The notes beneath the pieces are model-generated. The model saw only the letters and a program-made list of their open reading frames with translations. It was not told the DNA's origin and searched no databases. From positions 112,813 to 155,869 of the forward strand of contig CAINDG010000040.1 in the NCBI GenBank assembly GCA_903847315.1: a stretch of DNA of 43,057 nucleotides, given 5' to 3'. This document shows, piece after piece, positions 23,827 through 32,338 of this stretch (its first letter is position 1; every line of letters begins with the position of its first letter). Source of the DNA: an uncultured Planctomycetota bacterium. GTDB lineage: Bacteria > Planctomycetota > Phycisphaerae > Sedimentisphaerales > UBA12454. The translations under genes and the position numbers were made by a program.

Positions 23827-26800
23827 ATGAATATTGGGCGGGACAGAAAAGTAACGGAAATAATTTCCCGGCTGAAAACCGCTGACAACAGGGCGGTAAA
23901 AATTGCGGGAACGTGGGGGTCCTTTGCGCCTTTACTGGCACTGCATATTCAGGAGCAGCTTAAAAAACCAATCCTTTATATAAGTCCGCACCTCGACGAC
24001 AGCGATAATGTTGTCGATGACTTAATCGCATTTGAGGGTAAGAATATTGAAGCACTGCCGGGCAGGGCAGGTGAAGAACTTATCGATGCTACCGATGAAA
24101 TCAGTTCGGCAAGGGCAAGACTGGTTCTTAAATTGGCGTCAAATTCCGCTAATCAAAAAAGATTTCTCCGCTCCGTCCCGATAAATCGGGACTCCGGTCG
24201 AAATGACATTGGGATTATTTCGACGTCGATACAGGCACTAATGCAGCCGGTGCCGAGGCCGGAAAAACTTTTAGAAAAAGGATTGGTGCTTGAGACCGGA
24301 AAAACAATTGAAATGGAACAGGCGGGCGCGTGGCTGGCTGATAACGGCTTCGAAGCGGTCGCACAGATTGATTTGCCTGGGCAGTTTGTCAAGAGAGGCG
24401 GCATAATCGATATCTATGCCCCTGTGACCCATTCGACAAGCTCAGGGCAGGCAGCACAATCAAATCAGCCAATCGCGATACGAGTCGAATTTTTCGGAGA
24501 TAAAATAGAAAGCATAAGAACTATCGACCTCGATACTCAAAGGTCGGCAGTACAGGTCGATAATATTACAATCACTTCCGCCATTCTCGATAATGATAAA
24601 AACAATCAAACTCTTTTTTTGAATATCCTCGACCCCGATACGATTATTTTCATCCAGGAGCCTGGCGAAGTTCAGGAAGTTGCCGATGTTTTTATCCGCA
24701 GGGTCGAAAGGCCGGAGGGACTTTACGGCTGGGACGAAATATTCAAGGCACTTGGCGGTTTTAGAAAAGTTTTCATCAGCAGATTTGCCGGAGACAGCGA
24801 AAATATCGAACTGAGAATAAAAAGCACACAGCAATTCGAAGCCAAAAGCGGGCCGGTCTGGGCAGGACATAGAACGGCTCTGCAGCAATTGACGCAGCTT
24901 GCGCAAGAGGGCTGGGACGTTTATATGTATTGCGAAAATACTGCGGAGGTAAAGAGAATACAGGAAATAATTAACGAAAGCAACCCGCTCCATAACTGTC
25001 GCGGCTCTGAACATTTTTATTTACCGGTCGGGTTTGTGCATCGCGGTTTTATAATCGAAGACATCAAAACAATTGTCGCGACGCATCACGAATTGTTCGG
25101 TCAGGCAATTGTCCGGCGAATCAGCAGGCCAATAAGCGCAGCGGTATCAATTGATTCTGTCGCTGAGTTGAACAAGGGCGATTATGTTGTTCATATAAAT
25201 TACGGCATAGGGAAATTCAAGGGCATAGAAACGATAGAAAAGGCAGGACAAAAGTGCGAATTCCTGACGATTCAATACGCTGATGAGGTTAAGATTCACG
25301 TGCCGGTTCAGAATATCGGCTTTGTGCAGAAATATATCGGCACAACCGCTGTCAGGCCGAAGCTGAGTAAAATCGGAACGAAAAAATGGGAGAGGCAAAA
25401 AAATAAAGTCGTGGCGGCGGTTACGGATTTAGCCTCCGAACTGCTCGAAATGCAGGCGAAACGCCAGAGCACAAGCGGCATTGCATACGGTGCCGATTCG
25501 AACTGGCAGAGAGAATTTGAAGAATCGTTTCTTTATCAGGAAACGCCCGACCAGGAAACCGCTGTCGAGCAAATCAAGGACGATATGGAAAAAGCGATTC
25601 CGATGGACAGGCTCCTGTGCGGAGATGTCGGCTATGGAAAAACCGAGCTTGCGATGAGGGCGGCATTTAAAGCGGTCGAGGGGGGCAAACAGGTTGCCGT
25701 GCTTGTGCCGACTACGGTTCTGTGCGTTCAGCACGAAAGAACTTTTACCCAGCGTTTCGCGGATTTTCCGATAGCAGTAGAATCCGTTAACCGATTTAAG
25801 ACGAAATTGCAGGCGGCTGAAATAATCAAACGCACCAAACAGGGAAAGGTCGATATCCTCATCGGCACTCACCGGCTGCTTAGTAATGATGTCGGTTTTA
25901 AAGATTTAGGACTTTTGATAATCGATGAAGAGCAAAGGTTCGGAGTCGAACACAAAGAAAAATTAAAAAAGATGCGGGTCAATGTCGATGTGCTGACAAT
26001 GACGGCGACTCCTATACCGAGAACGCTTCATATGGCGTTATTGGGATTGCGAGATATAAGCTCTTTGGCGACTCCGCCGCTGGATAGGCGGGCGGTAGTT
26101 ACGCAGGTGAAGAAATTCGATGCGGAGATTATAAAAAGAGCGGTACTTTTCGAGCTTAACAGGCAGGGGCAGATATTTCTGGTTTACAACAGGGTGCAAA
26201 CAATTCAAAAATTCGCCAATGAAATCGGCAAATTGCTGCCTGACGCAAAAATAACAATTGCGCACGGGCAAATGCCCAAACATCAGCTTGAAAAAGCTAT
26301 GATTGAATTTGTGCTGGGCGAAATAGATATACTAATCTGCTCGGCGATAATCGAATCGGGCATAGACATCCCAAACGCCAATACGATTATCATAAACGAC
26401 GCCGACAGGTTTGGTCTTGCTCAATTGCATCAGCTTCGCGGAAGAGTCGGCAGATTTAAACACAGGGCGTACGCGTATTTTCTATTGCCGAAATCGAGAA
26501 CTATCAGTCCTTTAGCGGTAAAGAGACTGAAAGCGATAGAGGAATATTCGCAGCTCGGAGCGGGATTTAAAATTGCGCTGCGAGACCTTGAAATCCGCGG
26601 GGCAGGAAATATACTCGGGCCGCAGCAGTCGGGACATATTAACACAATAGGGTTCGAGCTTTTCTGCAGACTGCTGGCGGATGCGGTGAAAAGGCTGAAA
26701 AAAGAACATATCGAAAAAGAACCTTCCGCTGTTTTAGACCTTGGTTTTTCAGTCTATATACCCAGAAATTATATCCCATCGGATTCGCAGAGAATGAATG

Positions 26801-27195
26801 TGTATCGGCGGATTGCGGCTGCCAGAACGCCGGAGGATTTGATTGGGCTTGAGGAGGAACTTGGCGATATGTTCGGGCATATCTGTCCTGAGGTGCGGAA
26901 ACTATTGGAACTTGCCGAGATAAGAATCCTTGCCTCGGCGGCGGGGATACGCGCGATTACCATAAGCGGCAGCGATGTTATTTTTTCGCTGGAATCCTCC
27001 TCCGCAGGAGCTACGGAGGACAAGAAGGACGGCGGCAAGAAGATTTACGACGTTTTTGCCGGGGTGCCGGGGAAAGTAAGGATTCCAGACCCGCTGACGG
27101 TACATATAAGGCTTGAAAAGAATTACCTGGGGCCTGATACTATCTGCGCGGTTTTGAGAAAAATCTTTCGCAAAAAGGTTCAGGATAAACTATAA
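23827..27195 (+). CDS. mfd: transcription-repair coupling factor Mfd
   Basis: 1122 residues (E. coli Mfd is 1148). The translocase releases RNA polymerase stalled at lesions and recruits UvrA. Visible: UvrB-like N-terminal modules, the RNA-polymerase-binding domain starting GDYVVHINYGIGKFKGIE (about 440-460), Walker A GDVGYGKT (599-606), DEEQ box (700-703), TATPIPRTLH, helicase motifs SGIDIPNANT and QLRGRVGR, and a C-terminal D7-like domain. Odd: at least three stretches, possibly four, of the coding sequence match dispersed palindromic repeats, all in frame (residues about 112-128, 201-209, 387-401, 1058-1065). No ribosome site is visible before the ATG. Confidence 0.96.
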   Translation: MNIGRDRKVTEIISRLKTADNRAVKIAGTWGSFAPLLALHIQEQLKKPILYISPHLDDSDNVVDDLIAFEGKNIEALPGRAGEELIDATDEISSARARLVLKLASNSANQKRFLRSVPINRDSGRNDIGIISTSIQALMQPVPRPEKLLEKGLVLETGKTIEMEQAGAWLADNGFEAVAQIDLPGQFVKRGGIIDIYAPVTHSTSSGQAAQSNQPIAIRVEFFGDKIESIRTIDLDTQRSAVQVDNITITSAILDNDKNNQTLFLNILDPDTIIFIQEPGEVQEVADVFIRRVERPEGLYGWDEIFKALGGFRKVFISRFAGDSENIELRIKSTQQFEAKSGPVWAGHRTALQQLTQLAQEGWDVYMYCENTAEVKRIQEIINESNPLHNCRGSEHFYLPVGFVHRGFIIEDIKTIVATHHELFGQAIVRRISRPISAAVSIDSVAELNKGDYVVHINYGIGKFKGIETIEKAGQKCEFLTIQYADEVKIHVPVQNIGFVQKYIGTTAVRPKLSKIGTKKWERQKNKVVAAVTDLASELLEMQAKRQSTSGIAYGADSNWQREFEESFLYQETPDQETAVEQIKDDMEKAIPMDRLLCGDVGYGKTELAMRAAFKAVEGGKQVAVLVPTTVLCVQHERTFTQRFADFPIAVESVNRFKTKLQAAEIIKRTKQGKVDILIGTHRLLSNDVGFKDLGLLIIDEEQRFGVEHKEKLKKMRVNVDVLTMTATPIPRTLHMALLGLRDISSLATPPLDRRAVVTQVKKFDAEIIKRAVLFELNRQGQIFLVYNRVQTIQKFANEIGKLLPDAKITIAHGQMPKHQLEKAMIEFVLGEIDILICSAIIESGIDIPNANTIIINDADRFGLAQLHQLRGRVGRFKHRAYAYFLLPKSRTISPLAVKRLKAIEEYSQLGAGFKIALRDLEIRGAGNILGPQQSGHINTIGFELFCRLLADAVKRLKKEHIEKEPSAVLDLGFSVYIPRNYIPSDSQRMNVYRRIAAARTPEDLIGLEEELGDMFGHICPEVRKLLELAEIRILASAAGIRAITISGSDVIFSLESSSAGATEDKKDGGKKIYDVFAGVPGKVRIPDPLTVHIRLEKNYLGPDTICAVLRKIFRKKVQDKL
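24161..24208 (-). repeat. palindromic repeat inside mfd (GTCATTTCGACCGG...GGAGAAATC type)
   Basis: 48 bases, 16 codons. On the minus strand it starts TGTCATTTCGACCGGAGTCC and ends GCGGAGAAATC, a form I know as a dispersed intergenic repeat. The centre is GTCCCGAT-AA-ATCGGGAC (24175-24192), and CCCGA/TCGGG hairpins also occur at 9066 and 15709. It encodes about RFLRSVPINRDSGRND. Confidence 0.75.
24428..24452 (-). repeat. CCCTGAGC...GTCGAATGGG repeat inside mfd
   Basis: Plus strand CCCATTCGACAAGCTCAGGG then CAGGC; the minus strand of the intergenic copy at 8426-8452 reads CCCATTCGACTATGCTCAGG. It encodes about HSTSSGQA. Confidence 0.7.
24985..25027 (+). repeat. GTCGCGGCTCT repeat inside mfd
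   Basis: Matches the intergenic copy at 15605-15647: 23 of the first 24 bases, then an AT-rich segment and ACCGG. It encodes PLHNCRGSEHFYLP. Confidence 0.75.
26998..27020 (+). repeat. TCCTCCG...CGGAGGA hairpin inside mfd
   Basis: Seven-bp perfect stem TCCTCCG/CGGAGGA around CAGGAGCTA, followed by CAAGAAGGACGG. It encodes a Ser/Ala/Gly then Lys/Asp-rich loop in the C-terminal domain. No second copy is present in this window, so the repeat origin is less sure than for the other three. Confidence 0.45.
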
Positions 27196-27231
27196 TTGCC
27201 GCCAATCTAAAATTTTACAGGGATGGGTATT

Positions 27232-28374
27232 ATGAAAATAAAAAACTTTGTCGTCTTGTCGCTGGCTGTGGCTGCTCTGATGTGGTTTTATGGCTGCGAA
27301 GCTGAGAAGAAAAAAAGCGATATCGATGAAAAGGTGCTGTTAGCGGTCAAGCCGTCTGCCGAGATGTCTTCTATGCCCCGGCCGAGCGGCGGACTTGTTC
27401 TGTCGATTGAATCGTCGGCTATCACAGCGGAAGAAATCATAGAGCCGGTGCGGCCGCAACTCGAAGAGCTTGCGAAAAAAGGGGACTATGACAAGTTCAG
27501 AACGGGCGCCAAATCGCTGCTCGGCGGTGTTCTTATACAAAAAATAGCTGATATTAAACTTTATGAAAAGGCCAAGGCTTCGTTGCCTGAAAATGTGGAC
27601 CAGGCAGTTATAGATAAAATAGTCGAAGAAGAAGTGCAGAAGTTTATCGCGAGATGCGGCGGAGATTACGCTACGGTCGAGCAGATGCTCAAAAAGATGG
27701 GGACGAACTGGAAGGATTTCTATCAGCAGCAGAGAAGAGCGATACTCGTTCAGTCGTTCGTTTCGCAGGAAGTCAAGATAGAAAAACCGATTACTTACTC
27801 CGAGCTTCTGGAGTATTACAATAAAATAAAAGGCGAAAACTACGTCAGGAATGGCCGGATAGAGTTCAGACTTATCGACCTTGAAATCGAGAAATTTGCC
27901 GATCCGAATGACAGCAACGCAGTCGCCGAGCAAAGGGCGACGAAGTTTGCCGCCGAGCTTAGCAAGAGAATCAAAAAGGGCGAGGATTTTGCCGAGCTTG
28001 CGAAAAAATATTCAAACGACCAGACGGCTCAGGATGGCGGATTATGGAAACCTGTCAGCCCCGGCTCGCTTGCCCCGCCTTATGACGCTATTGAAAAGGC
28101 CGCGGAAAATATGAGTGTCGGACAAGTTTGTGAACCCGTCGCTACCCCAAAACATATTTTCATCGTGAAGCTTGAAAATAAACAGGCTGCGATATGCGAG
28201 CCTTTCGAAAAGGTTCAGGGGGAAGTCGAGGAAAGAATGATGTTCGAAAAACGCAAGAAAATGGTTGACGATATGATGAATAAGATAATAGACCAGGTTG
28301 ATTTGTCTTATGCCGACGGTTTTCTCGAATACTGCATCGAAAAGGCCTGGCAGGATTGTCAGACGAAAAAATAA
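27232..28374 (+). CDS. PpiC/SurA-type peptidyl-prolyl isomerase lipoprotein
   Basis: 380 residues from the ATG at 27232, chosen because AGGGATGGG sits just upstream; the ATG three codons earlier has no room for a ribosome site. Lipoprotein-type signal with Cys after LMWFYG. A SurA-like N-terminal helical chaperone region (about 45-190) is followed by a parvulin domain (about 195-310) with FAELAKKYSNDQTAQDGG, the standard rotamase core. It would help fold or escort exported proteins on the outer side of the membrane, in keeping with the many exported proteins encoded here. It lies 36 bases after mfd and is probably co-transcribed. Confidence 0.88.
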   Translation: MKIKNFVVLSLAVAALMWFYGCEAEKKKSDIDEKVLLAVKPSAEMSSMPRPSGGLVLSIESSAITAEEIIEPVRPQLEELAKKGDYDKFRTGAKSLLGGVLIQKIADIKLYEKAKASLPENVDQAVIDKIVEEEVQKFIARCGGDYATVEQMLKKMGTNWKDFYQQQRRAILVQSFVSQEVKIEKPITYSELLEYYNKIKGENYVRNGRIEFRLIDLEIEKFADPNDSNAVAEQRATKFAAELSKRIKKGEDFAELAKKYSNDQTAQDGGLWKPVSPGSLAPPYDAIEKAAENMSVGQVCEPVATPKHIFIVKLENKQAAICEPFEKVQGEVEERMMFEKRKKMVDDMMNKIIDQVDLSYADGFLEYCIEKAWQDCQTKK

Positions 28375-28400
28375 TAAGGGTAATTACTGCTCGAATAAAG

Positions 28401-28790
28401 ATGGGAAAAATTTTTCACGGTATAGATTTGGTTGATTGTCCGCGAATTGAACAAATGCTTGAGCGGCACGGCAGTCATTTTCTCGACAGGGTTTTTACGC
28501 CGACCGAACAGAAGCAGGCCAATATTATAAAAAACCGGATAGAAAGACTGTCCGGCAGATTCGCGGCGAAAGAAGCGGTTCTGAAAATGCTGGGCACGGG
28601 CTGGCGAGGCAAAATCGCATGGACGGATATTGAAATAATCAATAACCAGTTCGGCCAGCCGAAGGTTACGCTTAGCGGCGAAGTAAAAAAAATCGCATCG
28701 AAACTGGGTGTCGGCGATATAAGTTTAAGTATCAGCCATACCGCCAATTTCGTTATGGCTTCGGCGACGGCACTGACGGCAGAAAAATGA
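28401..28790 (+). CDS. acpS: holo-[acyl-carrier-protein] synthase
   Basis: 129 residues, the normal size. Transfers 4'-phosphopantetheine from CoA to acyl carrier protein. Motifs: GIDLVDCPRIE (Mg-binding Asp9), SGRFAAKEAVLKMLGTG (Glu58) and SLSISHTANFVMASA. The frame extends upstream to a TTG at 28356 inside the previous gene, but the ATG at 28401 matches the usual family start. It overlaps mnmG by four bases (ATGA), so translation is probably coupled. Confidence 0.93.
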   Translation: MGKIFHGIDLVDCPRIEQMLERHGSHFLDRVFTPTEQKQANIIKNRIERLSGRFAAKEAVLKMLGTGWRGKIAWTDIEIINNQFGQPKVTLSGEVKKIASKLGVGDISLSISHTANFVMASATALTAEK

Positions 28791-30598
28791 ATGTTTTCGA
28801 TTGTATAGTAATCGGTGCAGGACATGCCGGGGCTGAAGCGGCACATGCGGCGGCAAAAATCGGGGCGAAAACACTCCTGGTAACCATCAGCAAAAACACA
28901 ATCGCAAAGGCAAGCTGCAATCCTGCCATCGGCGGCATTGGAAAAGGCCAAATAGCACGGGAAATCGATGCGCTCGGCGGACTGATGGGCCTTGCGACGG
29001 ATGCGACCGGTATTCAATTTCGACTTCTTAACCGTTCAAAAGGGGCAGCAGTGCAGTCTCCCCGTGCACAAATAGATAAATATAAATACTCCGATTTCAT
29101 CCGAAGCGAACTTGAGAAAACGCCAAACCTTGAAATTTTCGAAGGACTCGTCGCTGAAATCCTGACAGAGGACAATCAAGTCAAGGGCATCATTACCACA
29201 GACGGCAAAATATTTAACTGCCGAACAGTAATTGTCGCTACCGGAACATTTCTTAAAGGAATAATGCACACCGGGGACAAACAATGGCCGGGCGGAAGAC
29301 TCGATGAGCCTGCCGCAAATGAATTGTCGGATTGCCTGTCAAAATTGGGACTTGAAGTAAAGCGATTAAAAACCGGCACGCCGCCCAGACTCGACGCGAA
29401 AACAATAGACTATGACAAAACGCAAATTCAATACGGCGATAAAGAACCTTCGCCTTTTTCATTTATGACCGAATCTATTACCGCTAAACAGGTTCCCTGC
29501 TGGATAACATATACCAACGAGAAAATTCACAAACTTCTGCGCGATAATCTTGGGCGTGCTCCGCTTTATACTGGCCAGATAGTTTCGACCGGCCCGCGGT
29601 ATTGTCCGAGCATCGAAACGAAAATTATCCGCTTTGCCGACAAAACCAAACATCAGGTATTTCTCGAACCTGAAGACGCAGACGTAACGACAATTTACTG
29701 CAACGGGATAAGCACATCTGTGCCGCAGGATGTTCAGGAGCAGATGATAAAACTGATGGCAGGGACTGAAAACGCGAAAATTATCCATTACGCCTACGCG
29801 ATAGAATACGACTATTGCCCCGCAATCCAGCTAAAGCCGAGCCTTGAAACAAAAAAAATCAAGGGGCTGTTTCTTGCCGGCCAAATCAACGGAACAAGCG
29901 GCTACGAAGAAGCCGGTGCGCAGGGAATTATCGCAGGGATAAATGCGGCAAGGCTTATCGGCGAAAAAGAGCCGCTGGTGCTGAGGCGCGACCAGGCATA
30001 TATCGGCGTGATGATTGATGATTTGCTGACAAGAGAAATTGACGAGCCTTACCGGATGTTTACGTCAAGAGCCGAATGGCGAATGCACCTGCGAAGCGAT
30101 AACGCAGACAGGAGACTTACGCAAATAGGAAAAGAAATCGGACTTGTCGATAATATTCGCTGGGAAAAATTTCAGCAGACACTTGAACAGGTCGAAACTT
30201 TTGCCGAATTTTTGAAAAATACCCGCAAAGAAGGGAAATCACTTTGGGAACTGCTTAAACGGCCGGATGATGCCGCAAATTTGGAAATTTCCGCTCTTGC
30301 GGAAGTTACGGCACTGGGTCTGCGAGGCGATGTTATCCAAAGCGTAATGACGGACGCAAAATATGAAGGCTATCTGGTTAAAGAGCAAAGGGCGGTGGCA
30401 CAACTGCAAAAAATTGAGAAATTAAAACTGCCCGATGATCTGGACTATGATAAAGTTGACCATCTTCGCGCCGAGGCGAAAGAAAAATTAAATAAATTCA
30501 AGCCCGCAACATTAGGCCAGGCCGGCAGAATCGGCGGAATCACGCCGGCAGATATTATGATTATCCAGATTTATCTGAGGAAAAGGCACAACCTGTAG
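28787..30598 (+). CDS. mnmG: tRNA uridine-5-carboxymethylaminomethyl modification enzyme MnmG (GidA)
   Basis: 603 residues. FAD enzyme that with MnmE modifies U34 of certain tRNAs. Visible: FAD site VIGAGHAGAEAAHAAA (residues 8-23), CNPAIGGIGKGQIAREIDALGG, the TGTFLKGIMHTG segment with nearby conserved residues, SGYEEAGAQGIIAGINAA (about 368-385), and the MnmE-binding C-terminal helices. MnmE is not in this window, so the usual mnmE-mnmG pairing is broken. The TAG stop is the first three bases of an AGCCACTAAGG repeat. Confidence 0.97.
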   Translation: MNVFDCIVIGAGHAGAEAAHAAAKIGAKTLLVTISKNTIAKASCNPAIGGIGKGQIAREIDALGGLMGLATDATGIQFRLLNRSKGAAVQSPRAQIDKYKYSDFIRSELEKTPNLEIFEGLVAEILTEDNQVKGIITTDGKIFNCRTVIVATGTFLKGIMHTGDKQWPGGRLDEPAANELSDCLSKLGLEVKRLKTGTPPRLDAKTIDYDKTQIQYGDKEPSPFSFMTESITAKQVPCWITYTNEKIHKLLRDNLGRAPLYTGQIVSTGPRYCPSIETKIIRFADKTKHQVFLEPEDADVTTIYCNGISTSVPQDVQEQMIKLMAGTENAKIIHYAYAIEYDYCPAIQLKPSLETKKIKGLFLAGQINGTSGYEEAGAQGIIAGINAARLIGEKEPLVLRRDQAYIGVMIDDLLTREIDEPYRMFTSRAEWRMHLRSDNADRRLTQIGKEIGLVDNIRWEKFQQTLEQVETFAEFLKNTRKEGKSLWELLKRPDDAANLEISALAEVTALGLRGDVIQSVMTDAKYEGYLVKEQRAVAQLQKIEKLKLPDDLDYDKVDHLRAEAKEKLNKFKPATLGQAGRIGGITPADIMIIQIYLRKRHNL

Positions 30599-30622
30599 CC
30601 ACTAAGGCGCAAAGGCACGAAG
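30596..30622 (+). repeat. TAGCCACTAAGG repeat overlapping the mnmG stop
   Basis: TAGCCACTAAGGCGCAAAGG then CACGAAG. Its first three bases are the mnmG stop codon. Same family as 9295-9321, 15951-15977 and 16009-16026. Confidence 0.65.
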
Positions 30623-30663
30623 ATAATTTTAAATTTCCCTTCTCAACATCACCGCACCAATGT

Positions 30664-31131
30664 TTACGGTTTTCCTTTTTGTTGTTTAAGTGTTTTTTCT
30701 GTTTCTTTTTTGCGTTTCTCTGCCTCTTGTCTGCTTTTCGCGGCTTCTCCTTTGCTTTTCTCAAGGCTTGGTATATTCTCAGCTCTTACTTCACCCAAAT
30801 CGCAACCTTTTTCTTTGGCGTCAATAAGTAACCGGTTATGTCGTTGGCGCATTGCATTAAATTCAACTTCTTGTGTGTATTTCATCTTGAAAAAGACACC
30901 TGATGTCTCCCACAGCGCATTGGTAGTTGAACTTTTGTTAGTTTTTGGTAGCAATCTTAGCATATCTACCTGAAGCTGAGCTATTTCTGCTTTGAGTGAA
31001 AAACAAGTGCGCTTCTCATCTCCTGGCTGATAGTATGATATCGGATTGCCTTCTCTGCGAACTGCGCAACCAGCCAAACCAGCCAAAAAGATTGCTGTCG
31101 CCAACAAAATTCTCATTTCTGTTTTTTTCAT
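30664..31131 (-). CDS. putative small lipoprotein with coiled-coil tail
   Basis: 155 residues from the ATG at 31131, which has GGAAGGA seven bases upstream. Lipoprotein signal AIFLAGLAGC, a middle region of unknown fold (residues 25-105), and a highly charged helical C-terminus rich in Lys, Glu and Gln (105-155) likely to form a coiled coil. No family recognised. It follows the next gene upstream (31207-32187) on the same strand and may be co-transcribed. Confidence 0.72.
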   Translation of the reverse strand: MKKTEMRILLATAIFLAGLAGCAVRREGNPISYYQPGDEKRTCFSLKAEIAQLQVDMLRLLPKTNKSSTTNALWETSGVFFKMKYTQEVEFNAMRQRHNRLLIDAKEKGCDLGEVRAENIPSLEKSKGEAAKSRQEAEKRKKETEKTLKQQKGKP

Positions 31132-31153
31132 TTTATTTCCTTCCAAAAAATTG

Positions 31154-31222
31154 TTAATGGTTTTTTCTTCTCAAAACAAAAGCACCCAAGCCGAACAGTA
31201 AAAGCGTTAATCTCTTTTTTTT
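31154..31222 (-). other. possible -1 frameshift site and alternative C-terminus
   Basis: The run of eight A (minus strand) at 31215-31222 is read GGA AAA AAA AGA GAT TAA. A one-base backward slip at A_AAA_AAA, followed by AAG AGA TTA, opens a frame reading RLTLLLFGLGAFVLRRKNH and stopping at 31154. That tail, hydrophobic followed by RRK, resembles PEP-CTERM anchors. An indel in the homopolymer is the other explanation. Confidence 0.4.
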
Positions 31223-32187
31223 CCGCGGAATGTATAAATCAGGCCGCTAATTACAAGAGCAACGAGGCTGCATTGTAATCCTAATTGCACAACATCTATC
31301 ACCCCATGTTCTGAAAACAGAAAATTATATTCGCTATATGATCTGCTTGGTGGGAAAAGACACATTAAAACAATCAGCAAAATGCCAATCCAGATAATTA
31401 TTTGCGTCCGATGCGACACAATAAACTGCCTTATTCTTTTTACTTTAACCAGTAGCCAAGTGATACAAATAACAACAACCAGTGGCGAGACTACTGACGC
31501 TACTATCACTATCAACCGTCCCTTCTTATATGCTTCCAGCCTCTTATTTGCTTCCCTTTCTGCCAACAGTCTCTCATTTGCTTCCCTTACGGCAATTTCC
31601 TGTTGCTTTTTCTTAAGACTATCGGGAATACTGTGAAAATTTACTATTTTAAGCTCGAATGGGTTAACATTTCCAAAAGTCTTTCTTGGTATTTTAAGGA
31701 GAAGATATTCAGTGTTTTCTAACGGTTTAATCCTGAATTTGATTGTGAATAATTTCTCCTCTCTTGGCCTTAGGCCTTTCTCTTGCCAACCTTCCTTATC
31801 ATTGTACTTGTCTGGAGATATTCTTTTAAAGCCAAGGTCGTTTCCGAAATTATCCAATACCTGCACACCAGAATTATAATTATTCCATAGCTGCACACCA
31901 TATGACTCAACTACGGAGTAAAAACGTTCAGGTTGAATGATTTTGTTATCAGCTAATGATTTTACTTTTAGTTCTACATTATAATAATCTGTGTTACTGT
32001 GTTCTGCATAATCATACTCTGTTCCACGGTAAGCTCCGTTAAAAGAAATTAAAACATCTTCTTCTTGGTAAGTGTCTGAAATGGACGACTGCGATGTATT
32101 GCTATCCGGAACAGAGTCAACTTCTGCGAATAAGAAACCTTGAAACAAGGCGATTGATAGAAATGCTATAAATATATGTTTTTTCAT
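31207..32187 (-). CDS. exported membrane protein of unknown function
   Basis: 326 residues. Signal peptide (MKKHIFIAFLSIALFQGFLFA), an extracytoplasmic beta-rich domain (25-200), a short helical linker with repeated EANERL/EANKRL (residues 205-220), and three membrane segments (about 225-245, 262-280, 298-320). The ribosome site GAGAGGA is six bases before the ATG. No family recognised. The C-terminus may be longer through a frame change at an A8 run (see the 31154-31222 entry). It probably forms a pair with the lipoprotein gene downstream. Confidence 0.72.
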   Translation of the reverse strand: MKKHIFIAFLSIALFQGFLFAEVDSVPDSNTSQSSISDTYQEEDVLISFNGAYRGTEYDYAEHSNTDYYNVELKVKSLADNKIIQPERFYSVVESYGVQLWNNYNSGVQVLDNFGNDLGFKRISPDKYNDKEGWQEKGLRPREEKLFTIKFRIKPLENTEYLLLKIPRKTFGNVNPFELKIVNFHSIPDSLKKKQQEIAVREANERLLAEREANKRLEAYKKGRLIVIVASVVSPLVVVICITWLLVKVKRIRQFIVSHRTQIIIWIGILLIVLMCLFPPSRSYSEYNFLFSEHGVIDVVQLGLQCSLVALVISGLIYTFRGKKRD

Positions 32188-32278
32188 TTACGTCCTCTCT
32201 AAAGACCGTTCCAAAATTGAGTTAGAAAAATACTATCACCTTCTGTAAAATAAGCAATAAAAAACAGGCTAAAAGGCA

Positions 32279-32308
32279 AGATTGCCGCCCCTAAGGGGTC
32301 GCAATGAC
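32279..32308 (-). repeat. GTCATTGCGACC...GGCAATCT palindromic repeat
   Basis: Minus strand GTCATTGCGACCCCTTAGGG then GCGGCAATCT with the short hairpin CCCC-TTA-GGGG. Same family as 7165-7202. Confidence 0.65.
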
Positions 32309-32338
32309 GATGATGAAAATCCGCCGTAAAACGTTTTT

